Of a DNA stretch of 64,000 bases, positions 45,799-54,800 are shown one piece after another (the first letter of the stretch is position 1; each line of letters starts with the position of its first letter). The notes beneath the pieces are model-generated. The model ran no database searches. It saw only the letters and a list, made by a program, of their open reading frames with translations, and had not been told where the DNA came from. The position numbers were made by a program, and so were the translations under genes. The stretch comes from Deltaproteobacteria bacterium (GTDB taxonomy: Bacteria > Myxococcota > UBA727 > VGSZ01): NCBI GenBank assembly GCA_016177705.1, contig JACOUT010000003.1, forward strand, positions 496,001 to 560,000, given 5' to 3'.

Positions 45799-45826
45799 CG
45801 CGGCTGCTTTGGTACAACAGCCGCAA
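45799..45826. promoter_or_regulatory. 28-bp divergent start region, lytic transglycosylase / HtrA
   Basis: Only 28 bp separate two divergent start codons. Each promoter must overlap this gap or lie in the other gene. TACAAC at 45813-45818 (+) lies 8 nt before the htrA ATG, and its reverse-strand neighbour is TACCAA; both are near misses of TANNNT. There is no ribosome site on either side. Confidence 0.4.
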
Positions 45827-47311
45827 ATGCGCCGTCGATTCCCCCAGCTCGCCGCGGCCTCGGCCGCGCTCCTCCCCGCGCTCCTGCTCGCTGCCGGGTC
45901 CACCCTGGCGGCGGAGGCGCTGTGGACCAACCCGCCGGCGCGTCGCAGCGCCATCGCCATCCCGTCGGCGGCGCCGCTGGTCGACCGCCTCGAGCCGGCG
46001 GTCTTGGTGGTGTTCACCGAGGCGCCCTTCTCCCCCGAGAGCCTGCCGCCGAGCCACCCGCCCATCGGCCCCGAGCTGCCCTTCGACGGCGAGGGCCCGG
46101 AGCTGCGCGGGCAAGGCGCCGGCTTCCTGGTCACGGCGAGCGGCTACGCGCTGACGAACCACCACGTGGTCGAGAACGCCACCAGCATCACGGTGCGCGT
46201 CGGCGACAGCCCCGACGAGGTCAAGGCCACGGTGGTCGGCTCCGACGAGAAGACCGACATCGCGCTCATCCAGTTGCAGAGCGCGAGGAAGGACTGGCCG
46301 GTGATCCCGCTCGGCGACAGCGACGTGCTCAAGGTGGGCGACTTCGTCGTCGCCATCGGCAGCCCGTTCGGCCTCGAGCAGTCGGTGTCCATCGGCATCA
46401 TCTCGGGGCGTAGCCGCCGCGACATCGCGCCCTCGGGGCGGGCGGGCCTCTACGACTTCCTCCAGACCGACGCCGGCATCAACCCCGGCAACTCGGGCGG
46501 GCCGCTGTTGAACATGTACGGCGAGGCCGTGGGCATCAACAGCGCGGTCAACGCGGCGGCGAACGGCATCGGCTTCGCCATACCCATCAACATGGTCAAG
46601 CGCCTGCTGCCGCAGCTCAAGGAGAAGGGGCGCTTCGAGCGAAGCTGGATCGGCGTGCAGATCACCGGCCTCGACGCCGACGTCGCCAAGGGCCTCGGCC
46701 TACCGCAGCCGCGCGGTGCGCTGGTGCGCGAGGTGGTGCCCGAGGGCCCGGCCGGCAAGGGCGGCCTCTTGCCCGGAGACGTCATCGTCGCCTTCGAGGG
46801 CAAGCCCATCGCCGACAGCTACGAGCTGCCCCTGCTCGCGGGCGAGGCGGGCGTGGGCAAGAGCGTCAAGCTCGACGTGATGCGCGACGGCAAGCAGACC
46901 AAGGTCGCCATCCTGCTCGAGGCGCACCCCGACAACGCCGCCAAAGCCGCGCCGCCCGCGGCCAAGGAGCCCGACAAGGACGGCTCGCTCGGCATCAGCG
47001 TGGTCTCGCTCGACGCCGACGACCGCGAGCGCCTCAAGCTCAAGGCCGACGTGGCGGGCGCGCGCGTCACCAAGGTGCGCCCGGGCGGGGCGTCGTTCCG
47101 AGCGGGCATCGCGCCGGACGACGTCATCGTCAAGGTCGACAGCGCCGACATTCGCACCGCGCCCGACTTCGCGGCGACGGCGACGGCGGCCAAGAGCGGC
47201 GCGCTGTTGAAGCTGTTGGTGCGCCGCGGCAGCTCGACCCTGTTCGTGCCGCTCTTGGTGCCGGAGCGCGACGCCAAGGCCGCCGCCGCCAAGGGCGAGA
47301 CGCCGCGATGA
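45827..47311 (+). CDS. HtrA/DegP-type periplasmic serine protease
   Basis: A 494-residue S1C protease. A signal peptide (residues 1-28) precedes the protease domain with catalytic His113 (TNHHVVEN), Asp144 (KTDIAL) and Ser223 (GNSGGP). Two PDZ domains follow (about 275-365 and 400-480), the second after a Lys/Ala/Pro linker. It degrades or refolds damaged envelope proteins. kdsC starts inside its stop codon (ATGA), coupling the two. Confidence 0.95.
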   Translation: MRRRFPQLAAASAALLPALLLAAGSTLAAEALWTNPPARRSAIAIPSAAPLVDRLEPAVLVVFTEAPFSPESLPPSHPPIGPELPFDGEGPELRGQGAGFLVTASGYALTNHHVVENATSITVRVGDSPDEVKATVVGSDEKTDIALIQLQSARKDWPVIPLGDSDVLKVGDFVVAIGSPFGLEQSVSIGIISGRSRRDIAPSGRAGLYDFLQTDAGINPGNSGGPLLNMYGEAVGINSAVNAAANGIGFAIPINMVKRLLPQLKEKGRFERSWIGVQITGLDADVAKGLGLPQPRGALVREVVPEGPAGKGGLLPGDVIVAFEGKPIADSYELPLLAGEAGVGKSVKLDVMRDGKQTKVAILLEAHPDNAAKAAPPAAKEPDKDGSLGISVVSLDADDRERLKLKADVAGARVTKVRPGGASFRAGIAPDDVIVKVDSADIRTAPDFAATATAAKSGALLKLLVRRGSSTLFVPLLVPERDAKAAAAKGETPR

Positions 47312-47823
47312 TGCAAGACGACCTGGCGGCGCGCGCGCAGCAGATCCGCGTGGTCGCCTTCGACGTCGACGGCGTGTGCACCGACGGCAAGCTCTACTAC
47401 GGCGAGCACGGCGAGGTGCTGCACGCGTTCTTCGCGCGTGACGGTCTCGGCATCGGCATCGCGCGCGCCGCCGGGCTCATCCTGGTGGCGGTGAGCGGGC
47501 GCAGCAGCAAGCACGTCGATGCGCGGCTCTCCGAGCTGAAGGTGCCGCACGTGCTGCAGGGCGTGAAGAAGAAGGACGAGGCGCTCGAGCGGGTACTCGG
47601 TGAGATTGGCGCCACGTGGCAGGAGACCGCCTTCATTGGCGACGATATCAATGACGTGCCGCCGATGAAGAAGGCCGGGCTCGCGTGCTGCGTGCCCGAC
47701 GCGGCGGACGACGTCGCGGCGGCGGCGCACTACGTCACGCGGCGCGCAGGTGGGCGGGGCGCGTTGCGGGAGCTGCTCGAGCTGGTGTTGCGCGCGCAGG
47801 GGCGTTGGCCGACCAGCGGGTGA
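47308..47823 (+). CDS. kdsC: KdsC-like HAD phosphatase (KDO 8-phosphate phosphatase)
   Basis: A 171-residue HAD-superfamily phosphatase without a cap domain. The nucleophile motif FDVDGVCTDG is at residues 18-27. LVAVSGRSSKHVDARL, KKKDEALERVL and FIGDDINDVPPM complete the active site in the KdsC pattern. The enzyme makes free KDO for lipopolysaccharide core; YrbI-like relatives with other sugars are possible. It is in an operon with HtrA, an envelope theme. Confidence 0.88.
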   Translation: MMQDDLAARAQQIRVVAFDVDGVCTDGKLYYGEHGEVLHAFFARDGLGIGIARAAGLILVAVSGRSSKHVDARLSELKVPHVLQGVKKKDEALERVLGEIGATWQETAFIGDDINDVPPMKKAGLACCVPDAADDVAAAAHYVTRRAGGRGALRELLELVLRAQGRWPTSG

Positions 47824-47828
47824 CGCGC

Positions 47829-48257
47829 TCAGGCGCCGGCGGCGTGCAGCCAGCTCGCCATGGTGCGCGCGTCGGTGAGGCCCGACTGCTCGCGCACCGG
47901 TCGGCCTCCCTTGAGCACCACGAAGTGCGGGATGCCGCGCACGCCGAAGCGCGCGGCGAGCTGCGGGTGCCGATCGGTGTCGACCTTGAGCACGAGCGCG
48001 CGGCCTTTGAGCTCTCCTGCGACGGCCTTGACGTGCGGCGCGGCCGCGCGACAGGGCCCGCACCAGCCAGCCCAGAAGTCGACCAGCAGCGGCACCTTGG
48101 CGTCGCGCAGCACGTCGTCGAACTCGGCCTCGCCGACGTCGAGCGGCGCGTCGATCGCCGGCAGGTGCGCCTTGCACTTGCCGCAGGTGCCGTCGTCGGC
48201 GAGGTGCGCGGCCGGGATGCGGTTGTTGGTGCCGCACGCAGGGCAGGCGCGGATCAT
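47829..48257 (-). CDS. trxC: Thioredoxin 2 (zinc-ribbon type)
   Basis: A 142-residue cytoplasmic thioredoxin. The N-terminal zinc ribbon has two CxxC pairs (CPAC at residues 5-8, CGKC at 25-28). The thioredoxin fold carries the active site FWAGWCGPC and cis-Pro in GIPHFVV. This layout is that of TrxC, a redox-responsive thioredoxin. AAGGAG precedes the ATG at 48257. It converges on kdsC with a 5-bp gap. Confidence 0.92.
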   Translation of the reverse strand: MIRACPACGTNNRIPAAHLADDGTCGKCKAHLPAIDAPLDVGEAEFDDVLRDAKVPLLVDFWAGWCGPCRAAAPHVKAVAGELKGRALVLKVDTDRHPQLAARFGVRGIPHFVVLKGGRPVREQSGLTDARTMASWLHAAGA

Positions 48258-48722
48258 GGGGGCTCCTTCGTCCTCAAATAGGCACGGGCGCGCTTGAGAC
48301 AACTCGCGTCGTCGTGGAGCGAGACCGGTTGACGTGCAGATCCGCTTCAGGGTTGCCATCGAACGGGTCCTGCCACCCGGCGCCGTTTCTTGCGCGCGCG
48401 TCAAAGCCCGCGCGCTCCAGAAACGCCACCGGGTGTCACCCGCCGGCGGAGGTGGCGCCGGGTCGTGGAGCGGTGTTCGCCACTTGAGATCCCGGCTACC
48501 GGGCGAACGTGGACCGAGGACGGAGGTGCTTGGCGGACGAGCGACCGTGCGCGTGGTTGGACGGAGACCGCCGTGGCATGATGGGCTGCGGCGGGGCGAT
48601 GCGATTCGGCGTCGACATGGCGAATATGCACCACGTTCACCAAGCAACGAAGGATGAAGAGCGCGTGGTGGCATGCCAGCGGCCCCCTTGTCACAACCCT
48701 ACGCCGTAGGTACATTGTAGTT
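48258..48722. other. 465-bp gap upstream of the toxin-antitoxin pair
   Basis: No credible gene was seen; a 107-codon open frame (48334-48657) is Arg/Gly/Pro-rich and looks like chance in GC-rich DNA. A 13-bp palindrome CGGGTGTCACCCG lies at 48430-48442 and a looser one, CCCGGCTACCGGG, about 60 bp on. The last 35 bp hold the brnTA promoter. The gap marks the left side of a lower-GC accessory segment; no repeats, tRNA or integrase that would define its ends were found. Confidence 0.4.
48688..48722 (+). promoter_or_regulatory. brnTA promoter with two overlapping palindromic operators
   Basis: The -35 TTGTCA (48688-48693), a 17-bp spacer and the -10 TACATT (48711-48716) form a good sigma-70 promoter. 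The spacer ends in the perfect palindrome CCTACGCCGTAGG (48698-48710). The -10 lies in a second palindrome, TACATTGTA (48711-48719). BrnA-type antitoxins repress their own operon, so these are likely operators. The start of transcription falls on or beside the GTG at 48723. Confidence 0.72.
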
Positions 48723-49019
48723 GTGGCCGATCTGCGCTTCGAGTGGGACGCCCGCAAGGCCAACGCGAACTTGCGCAAGCATGGGGTGGCGTTCGAAGAG
48801 GCGCAGACCGCGTTCTTCGATGACAATGCTCTCGTCATGGCGGACCCAGCCCACAGCACGGTCGAAGATCGGTTCGTCCTCCTGGGCGCTACTGCGGCCA
48901 GCAAGCTCGTGGTCGTCTGCCACTGCTACCGAGGCAGCAATGACGTCATCCGGCTCATCTCCGCGCGGTGTGCAAACCGACAGGAGATAGCCACCTACCG
49001 CGAACGGAGTGCGCCATGA
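48723..49019 (+). CDS. brnT: BrnT-family ribonuclease toxin
   Basis: A 98-residue BrnT toxin of the RelE-like fold. Family landmarks are FEWDARKANANLRKHGVAFEEAQTAF, then DPAHSTVEDRFVLLGATAASKLVVVCHCY and a C-terminal IRLISARCANRQEIATY. BrnT cleaves mRNA and is neutralised by BrnA. The GTG at 48723 was chosen because it gives the family N-terminus and lies directly after the promoter, implying a leaderless mRNA. The antitoxin start overlaps its stop (ATGA). Confidence 0.92.
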   Translation: MADLRFEWDARKANANLRKHGVAFEEAQTAFFDDNALVMADPAHSTVEDRFVLLGATAASKLVVVCHCYRGSNDVIRLISARCANRQEIATYRERSAP

Positions 49020-49237
49020 GACCAAGCTACGATTTCAGCAAGGCCAAAAAGAACCCGTACTCTCGTCGGCTGAAGCGCCAGATCACCATCCGCATCGACG
49101 AACCCACGCTCGAGTACTTCCAGCAGATGGCGACCGAGACGGGCGTGCCCTACCAGACGCTCATCAACCTCTACCTCCGCGACTGTGCAACCAAGGGCAA
49201 GCGCCTGTCATTGGCGTTTGTGGCCGCGAAGGCGTGA
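49016..49237 (+). CDS. brnA: BrnA-family antitoxin
   Basis: A 73-residue BrnA antitoxin. The N-terminus MRPSYDFSKAKKNPYSRRLKRQ is followed by a ribbon-helix-helix DNA-binding domain (ITIRIDEPTLEYFQQMATETGVPYQTLINLYLRDCATKGKRL). It binds BrnT and should repress the promoter upstream of brnT. It starts at an ATG overlapping the brnT stop. Confidence 0.92.
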   Translation: MRPSYDFSKAKKNPYSRRLKRQITIRIDEPTLEYFQQMATETGVPYQTLINLYLRDCATKGKRLSLAFVAAKA

Positions 49238-49373
49238 GCTGGCAGCGGAGAGGTACAGGGTGGTGCCGGCGAACAACGCCCCGCCGCTCGCCCCGCCGCC
49301 GGCACCTGCCCGACCCCCGTCGACACCCAGGCAGGAGCGTCATGACCGCTCGCTGCGCAGGCGCCTGCGCCGC

Positions 49374-49823
49374 TCAGTCCTCGATCGCCTCGACGCCCTG
49401 CGCGGCGAGACGCGCGAGGCCTTCCTTCATCGCTTGGATCTGCTCGGGCGCGTGGCCCTTCCACGCGGTGATCTCGTCAATGACACGAAGCGGAGCGCGC
49501 GAACGGTACGACCGCGTTGGATTTCCCGGGAACCTCTTGTCCGTCAGGTTCGGGTCATCCTCAATTGGCCCCGTGGGTTCGACGAGGAAGATTCGGCCGG
49601 GGCCGTCACCGATCGCCAGCTCGGCGCCCCACGTGGCGGCGTCCAGCGTGGCGGTCAAGTAGACGAACGCGGCGTTCTTCCTCGCTCCGTAGTTGGAGGT
49701 CCGGTTGGCGTCGATCAAATCGCCCGGCTTCAGGTCGGCCTTCGTGCCGTGGAGATAACGGGGCGCGCCAAGGTCATCGGTCCACACCACGAACGGTTCT
49801 GGCGTCGACGTTGGTGCCTTCAT
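49374..49823 (-). CDS. arr: Rifampin ADP-ribosyltransferase
   Basis: A 149-residue Arr enzyme, which inactivates rifamycins by NAD-dependent ADP-ribosylation. Family motifs are strong: YLHGTKADLKPGDLI, a YLTATLDAATWGAELA segment, GRIFLVEPTGPIEDDPNLTD and KRFPGNPTRSYRSRAPLRV, ending in the usual EITAWKGHAPEQIQAMKEGL. The ATG at 49823 has TAGATT 8 nt upstream and no ribosome site. It lies beside brnTA in a less GC-rich stretch, suggesting acquisition. Arr is known from environmental bacteria and mobile elements. Confidence 0.93.
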   Translation of the reverse strand: MKAPTSTPEPFVVWTDDLGAPRYLHGTKADLKPGDLIDANRTSNYGARKNAAFVYLTATLDAATWGAELAIGDGPGRIFLVEPTGPIEDDPNLTDKRFPGNPTRSYRSRAPLRVIDEITAWKGHAPEQIQAMKEGLARLAAQGVEAIED

Positions 49824-49831
49824 GGGCCGCG

Positions 49832-49837
49832 AATCTA
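49832..49837 (-). promoter_or_regulatory. -10-like TAGATT, 8 nt before arr
   Basis: A reverse-strand TANNNT hexamer with an 8-nt gap (CGCGGCCC) to the arr ATG. The transcript should be leaderless. No -35 was convincingly placed. Confidence 0.42.
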
Positions 49838-49927
49838 CCATCGATGCCTGACCGGCCTCCGGCAGCGCGCGGATCATCCTCCCAACGCCGGACGCCGCTG
49901 CGAATCGCGCTGGCACTGTACGCGCCC

Positions 49928-50596
49928 ATGCGCTTCCTGCATCTCTCGCTGCTGCTCCCCCTCGCCGTCCTCGCGGCCGCCGCCGACTGCGGCGGCGGCG
50001 GCGGCGCCATCGTCGACGGCGGCGTGCCGGTCGACCCCTGCGACGTGCTCGGCAGCTGCCCGATCGGCTGCCCCTGCTCACAGCCGAATGACGCCGGCCC
50101 GCCGGTCGCGAGCGACGCCGGCCCCATCGAGGTCGTCGACGCCGGCCTGCCGACCTCGCCGCCCGACTCCTGGGTCGCCTGGGAGGACGAGGTCACCACG
50201 CGCGTCAACGCGCTGCGCGCCGCCGGCGGCACCTGCGGCGCCAACGAGGTGTTCCCGCCATCGGGCCCGCTGCGCGTCGACGTGCACCTGGTGGCGGCCG
50301 CGCGCGCGCACGGCGCCGACATGGCGGTGAACGGCTACTTCGCGCACGAGTCGCAAGACGGCACAACGCCGTTTCAGCGCATGGACCAGGCCGGCTACAC
50401 GGCGTTCGCCGCCGCTGAGAACATCGCCGCCGGTCAACGGAGCCCCGCCGAGGTGGTCGAGGCCTGGCGCACCTCGCCGGGTCATTGCCGCAACCTCTAC
50501 GCCGCCGATTTGAACGAGGTGGGCGTGGGCTACGTCTACGAGCCGCGCTCGCTCTATCGGCACTTCTGGGTGCAGGACTTCGGCATCCGGCAATAG
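49928..50596 (+). CDS. Exported CAP-domain (SCP/PR-1-like) protein
   Basis: A 222-residue protein. The signal peptide (residues 1-18) ends near AAAADC; the Cys could be lipidated although Asp at -1 is unusual. A Gly/Cys/Pro linker with DPCDVLGSCPIGCPC follows. The C-terminal 150 residues are a CAP domain: VTTRVNALRAAGG, HLVAAARAHGADMAVNGYFAHES, ENIAAGQRSPAEVVEAWRTSPGHCRNLYAADLNEVGVGYVY. Bacterial CAP proteins are secreted and often bind metal or lipids; their roles are unclear. It diverges from arr. Confidence 0.85.
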   Translation: MRFLHLSLLLPLAVLAAAADCGGGGGAIVDGGVPVDPCDVLGSCPIGCPCSQPNDAGPPVASDAGPIEVVDAGLPTSPPDSWVAWEDEVTTRVNALRAAGGTCGANEVFPPSGPLRVDVHLVAAARAHGADMAVNGYFAHESQDGTTPFQRMDQAGYTAFAAAENIAAGQRSPAEVVEAWRTSPGHCRNLYAADLNEVGVGYVYEPRSLYRHFWVQDFGIRQ

Positions 50597-50607
50597 CGCG
50601 CGCGCGA

Positions 50608-51813
50608 TCAGTCGGTGGCGAACAACCACGAGAGCTGGGTGGTGGGCCCGAGCTCGTCGATGACGTGACGACGGAACGAGCGCTTGAGCCGCGTGGCGAG
50701 CTGGCCCATGCGCTGCTTGGAGATGCCGTAGCGCTCGCCCAGCTCCACCAGGCTCTTTGGCTCGGCGGCCACCAGGTGCTCGGCCCAGATGACGCGGTCG
50801 CGCTCGTCGTGCAGCGCCTCGGCGAAGCGCTGCATCAGGCCGTTCACCAACTGCTGCACCTCGAGGTGCGCGGCGTTCTGCTCGGGGCCGCTGTCGTCGC
50901 CCGCGATCAGCTCGCCGAGCGTGCTGCCATCCTCGTCGGGGCCCACCTGCGCGTCGAGCGAGGCCTCGCGGCCGTCGAGGCGCGCCACCACGCGCGCCAC
51001 CTCGATCGGATCTTCCTGCACTTCCTTGGCGATAGCCTCGATGGTCGGCTCTTTTCCTTCGGCGAGCAGCTTCCGGCGCAGGCGCGGCAGCTGGAAGTAG
51101 AGCTTGCGCCCCGCGCGCGTGTTGCCGGTGTGGATGGCGCGGCCGTTGGTCATCAAGAAGCGCGTCAACTGCGCCCGGATCCAATAGACCGCGTAGGTGC
51201 CAAAGCGCGTGCCCTGGTCGGGGTCCCAGCGCTGCGCGGCGATGGCCATGCCGGCGCTCGCCTCTTGCACCAGGTCCATCAGGTTGGTCCAGGCGCGCCG
51301 GTACTGGTGCGCCATCTTGATGGCGAGGCGCAGGTTGTGCACCACCAGCTTCTTGGCTGCGTCCTTGTCCTGGTGATCGCGCACCTTGAGGCCGAGCGCG
51401 CGCTCCTCCTCCTCGGAGAGCCGCTGCACGCGCGTGGCTTCGCGTATGAAGGCGGCGTAGAGCGCGTCGCCGCGCGCGGCCGGCGCCACCTCCTCGTCGA
51501 CCACCGGGCCGCCCGGGCCCTCCTCCTGCACCCACTCGCCCTCGGGCAGCGCCATCGCGCCGCGGCGCACCAGCGCCTCGCCGCCGACGTCGAGCACCGG
51601 GCCGGCGTCGTTACCGTCATCGGCGTTGACCTCGGCGGCCTCGATCGGCTCGTCGGCCTCGAGCACCTCGCCCTCGCTCGGCGCCTCGACGATCGGCTCG
51701 GGTGCGACCACCGCGGGCGCTGTGGTCTTGCGGCCCTTGGCGGCGCGCTTGGGCGCGGCCTTTGGTGGGGCCTTGGCCGTCGTCGTCGTCTTGGTCGCCG
51801 ATCGCTTGACCAT
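50608..51813 (-). CDS. RpoH-like alternative sigma factor with long N-terminal extension
   Basis: A 401-residue sigma-70-family factor. Residues 1-125 are a Lys/Ala-rich then acidic extension. Region 2 begins LVVHNLRLAIKMAHQYR and includes WDPDQGTRFGTYAVYWIRAQL. A segment, GNTRAGRKLYFQLPRLRRKL, mirrors the RpoH signature GTTANQKKLFFNL. Region 4 carries SLVELGERYGISKQRMGQLATRL, a degenerate form of the usual SRERVRQIEARL helix, so promoter preference may differ from RpoH. The ATG at 51813 has TAGCGT 8 nt upstream. It lies immediately downstream of cusA but probably has its own promoter. Confidence 0.88.
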   Translation of the reverse strand: MVKRSATKTTTTAKAPPKAAPKRAAKGRKTTAPAVVAPEPIVEAPSEGEVLEADEPIEAAEVNADDGNDAGPVLDVGGEALVRRGAMALPEGEWVQEEGPGGPVVDEEVAPAARGDALYAAFIREATRVQRLSEEEERALGLKVRDHQDKDAAKKLVVHNLRLAIKMAHQYRRAWTNLMDLVQEASAGMAIAAQRWDPDQGTRFGTYAVYWIRAQLTRFLMTNGRAIHTGNTRAGRKLYFQLPRLRRKLLAEGKEPTIEAIAKEVQEDPIEVARVVARLDGREASLDAQVGPDEDGSTLGELIAGDDSGPEQNAAHLEVQQLVNGLMQRFAEALHDERDRVIWAEHLVAAEPKSLVELGERYGISKQRMGQLATRLKRSFRRHVIDELGPTTQLSWLFATD

Positions 51814-51821
51814 CGCCCACC

Positions 51822-51827
51822 ACGCTA
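51822..51827 (-). promoter_or_regulatory. -10-like TAGCGT, 8 nt before the sigma factor gene
   Basis: A reverse-strand TANNNT hexamer with an 8-nt gap to the ATG at 51813. It overlaps the last codons of cusA, so the sigma gene could be transcribed independently of the Cus operon and without a leader. Confidence 0.35.
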
Positions 51828-54800
51828 GCGGTTTTCCGCGGCGCCGCCCACGTCCGATCCCTTGGGCAGCCCGCGGCCCTTCCAGAGCGCGAACAGCGCC
51901 GGGTAGACCAGCAGCTCGAGCAGGAACGACGAGGCGATGCCGCCGATCATGGGTGCTGCCACCCGCTTCATCACGTCGGCACCGGTGCCATCCGACCACA
52001 AGAGCGGCAGCAGGCTCAGCTCGGTCACCACCGTCATCAGCTTGGGCCGGATGCGCCGCGCCGCGCCCTCGACGATGGCGTTCTCGAGGTCAAGGCGCGT
52101 GCGCAGCAGGCCGAGCGTCTGGTGCTCTCTGTGCGCGATGGTGAGGTAGAGCAGCATGACCACGCCGGTCTCGGCGTCGAGGCCGGCGAGCGCGATGAAG
52201 CCGACCCACACCGCCACCGACAGGTGGTAGTCGAGCGCCCACAAGAGCCAGATGGCGCCGATCAAGGAGAACGGCACCGCCAACAGCACGATGCCGGTCT
52301 CGACCACGCTCCGGGTGCTCCACCACAACAACAGCGCGATGAGCGCGAGCGTGATCGGCACCACGATGAACAGTCGCGAGCGCGCTTGCTCGAGGTGCTC
52401 GATCTGTCCCGCCCACGAGGGTCGCACGCCCTCGGGGAGCTGCAGCGCGTCCATCAGCGGCTGCGCGTCCTTGACCCAGCCAGCCACCGGGCGATCGGTG
52501 TCGATCAGCACGTAGCTGACCAGCCGGCCGTCCTCGCTGCGCACCATGTCGGCGCCGCGCGTGGTGACGACGTCGGCGACCTCGGCGAGCGCGATCTGTT
52601 TGCCCATCATGGTGGGCACGAGCACCGCGCCCACCTCGTCCGGGTCGTCGCGGCTCTCGCGCGGCAGGCGCACGCTGACGCCGAAACGCTGCCGCCCGTC
52701 GATCACCTCGGCCACCGGCATGCCGCCGAGCGCCACCGCGACTGCTTCGAGCACGTCGTCGACGCGCACGCCCAGGCGCGCGCAGTCGTCGCGCCGCACG
52801 CGCACGTCGACGAAGAAGCCGCCCGCCTGTCGCTCGGCCACCACGTTGCGCGTGCCCGGCACGTTCTTGAGCGCGCGCTCGACCATGAGCGCGGCGGTCT
52901 CGAGCGTGGCGATGTCCGGGCCGCTCAACTGCGCGGCGATCGGGCTCTTGACGCCCGTCGACAGCATCTCGATGCGCGTCTGGATCGGCATCCACCAGAT
53001 GTTCGGCAGCCCTGGCACCTGCAGCAGTTGGTCCATCTCGTTGACCAGGTCGGTCATGCGCTTGCCGTCGCGCCACTGCTCCTTGGGCTTGAAGGTGATG
53101 GTGATCTCCGCCATGCCGAGCGGCGCCGGATCGGTGGCGCTGTCGGCGCGGCCCATCTTGCCGAACACGTGCTCGACCTCGGGGATGCTCTGCAGCGCGC
53201 CGTCGATGCGGCCGAGCGCAGCGGCGGCGGTGGCGATGCTCATGCCCGGCGGCGAGGTGGGCATGTAGAGGATGACGCCCTCGTCGAGCGGCGGCATCAA
53301 TTCCTCGTCGAGGCGGAACAACAGCGGCACCGTGGCGGCCATCAGCCCGAGCGCGATCACGATGGGCACGGCCGGCCAGCGCACCACCGCGCGCACCGTC
53401 GGCGCGTACACCTTCTGCAGCGCGCGGCTCAGGAAGTCCTCGTCCTCGGCATGCGGCTTGCCGCGCACGAAGAAGCCGATCAGCGCGGGCGTCAAGGTGA
53501 CGGCCAAGAGCGCGGCGCAGGCGAGCGAGTAGGTCTTGGTGAACGCAAGCGGCGAGAACAGCCGGCCCTCGACGCCCGGCAGGGTGAACACCGGCGCGAA
53601 CGAGACGGTCATCACCAGCAAGGAGAAGAAGATCGAGGGCCCCACCTCCTGCATGGCGGCGATGACGACGGCACGACGCGGCTGGCCGTCGTGCTGCCGG
53701 TCGTGCAGCTCGAGGCGGTTGTGTACGTTCTCGATGAGCACGATGGAGGCGTCGACCATGGCGCCGATGGCGACGGCGATGCCGCCGAGCGACATGATGT
53801 TGATGGTCAGCCCCTGGCCGGCGACGGGGAGGAACGAGATCAACGCGGCGAGCGGCAAGCTCAACACCGGCACGAGCGCGCTGCGCACGTGGCGCAGGAA
53901 GAAGAAGATCACCAGCGCCACCACGATCATCTCTTGGACCACGGTGTCGCGCAGCGTGTTGACCGACTCGGTGATGAGCGCGGTGCGGTCGTAGGTGGGC
54001 ACGATGCGCACGCCCGGCGGCAGCGTGGCGCCGAGCTGCGCGATGCGCTCTTTGACGGCGTCGAGCACGGTGAGCGCGTTTTGCTGCTGGCGCATGATGA
54101 CGATGCCGCCCACCACTTCGCGCTCGCCGTCGAGCTCGGCGACGCCGCGGCGCGCCGCTGGGCCCCAGGCCACCTCGGCGACGTCCTCGACGCGCACCGG
54201 CACGCCGTCCTCGTCGGTGCGCACCAGCGCGTGCGCCAGCTCGGCGGGCGAGGTGGTCTGGGCGCGCGCGCGAATCATGTGCTCGTGGCCGGCGAGCTCG
54301 AGCACGTGGCCGCCCGCGTCGCCACCGGCGGCGCGAACGGCCGCCACCACCTCCGGGGTGGTGACGCCGAGCCCGCGCATGCGCGCCGGATCGAGCAGCA
54401 CCTGGATCTCGCGCACGTAGCCGCCGAGCGACGCCACCTCGGCGACGCCTTCCACCGCCTCGAGCTGGAAGCGCAGCGTCCAGTCTTGCAGCGCGCGCAG
54501 CTCGTGCAGGCCGAGCCGACCGCTGTCGTCGACGAGCGCGTACTGGAAGATCCAGCCGACGCCGCTCGCGTCGGGGCCGAGCGCCGGGCGCGCGTCGGCC
54601 GGCAGCCGCGTGCGCGACGACAGGCTCTCGAGCACGCGCGCGCGCGCCCACGAGGAGTCGGTGCCGTCCTCGAAGATGACCGTGACGAGCGAGAGCCCGA
54701 ACGACGACTGCGCGCGCACCACGCGCACGCCCGGCGTGGCTACGAAGGCGGTCGAGAGCGGGTAGGTGATCTGATCCTCGACGACGTCGGGACTGCGCCC

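Noticed and set aside
43756..46413. 885-codon + strand frame opposite the lytic transglycosylase
   Set aside because: Shadow of the real reverse-strand gene; no motif.
48334..48657. 107-codon open frame upstream of brnTA
   Set aside because: Arg/Gly/Pro-rich, no ribosome site and no recognised family; more likely chance.
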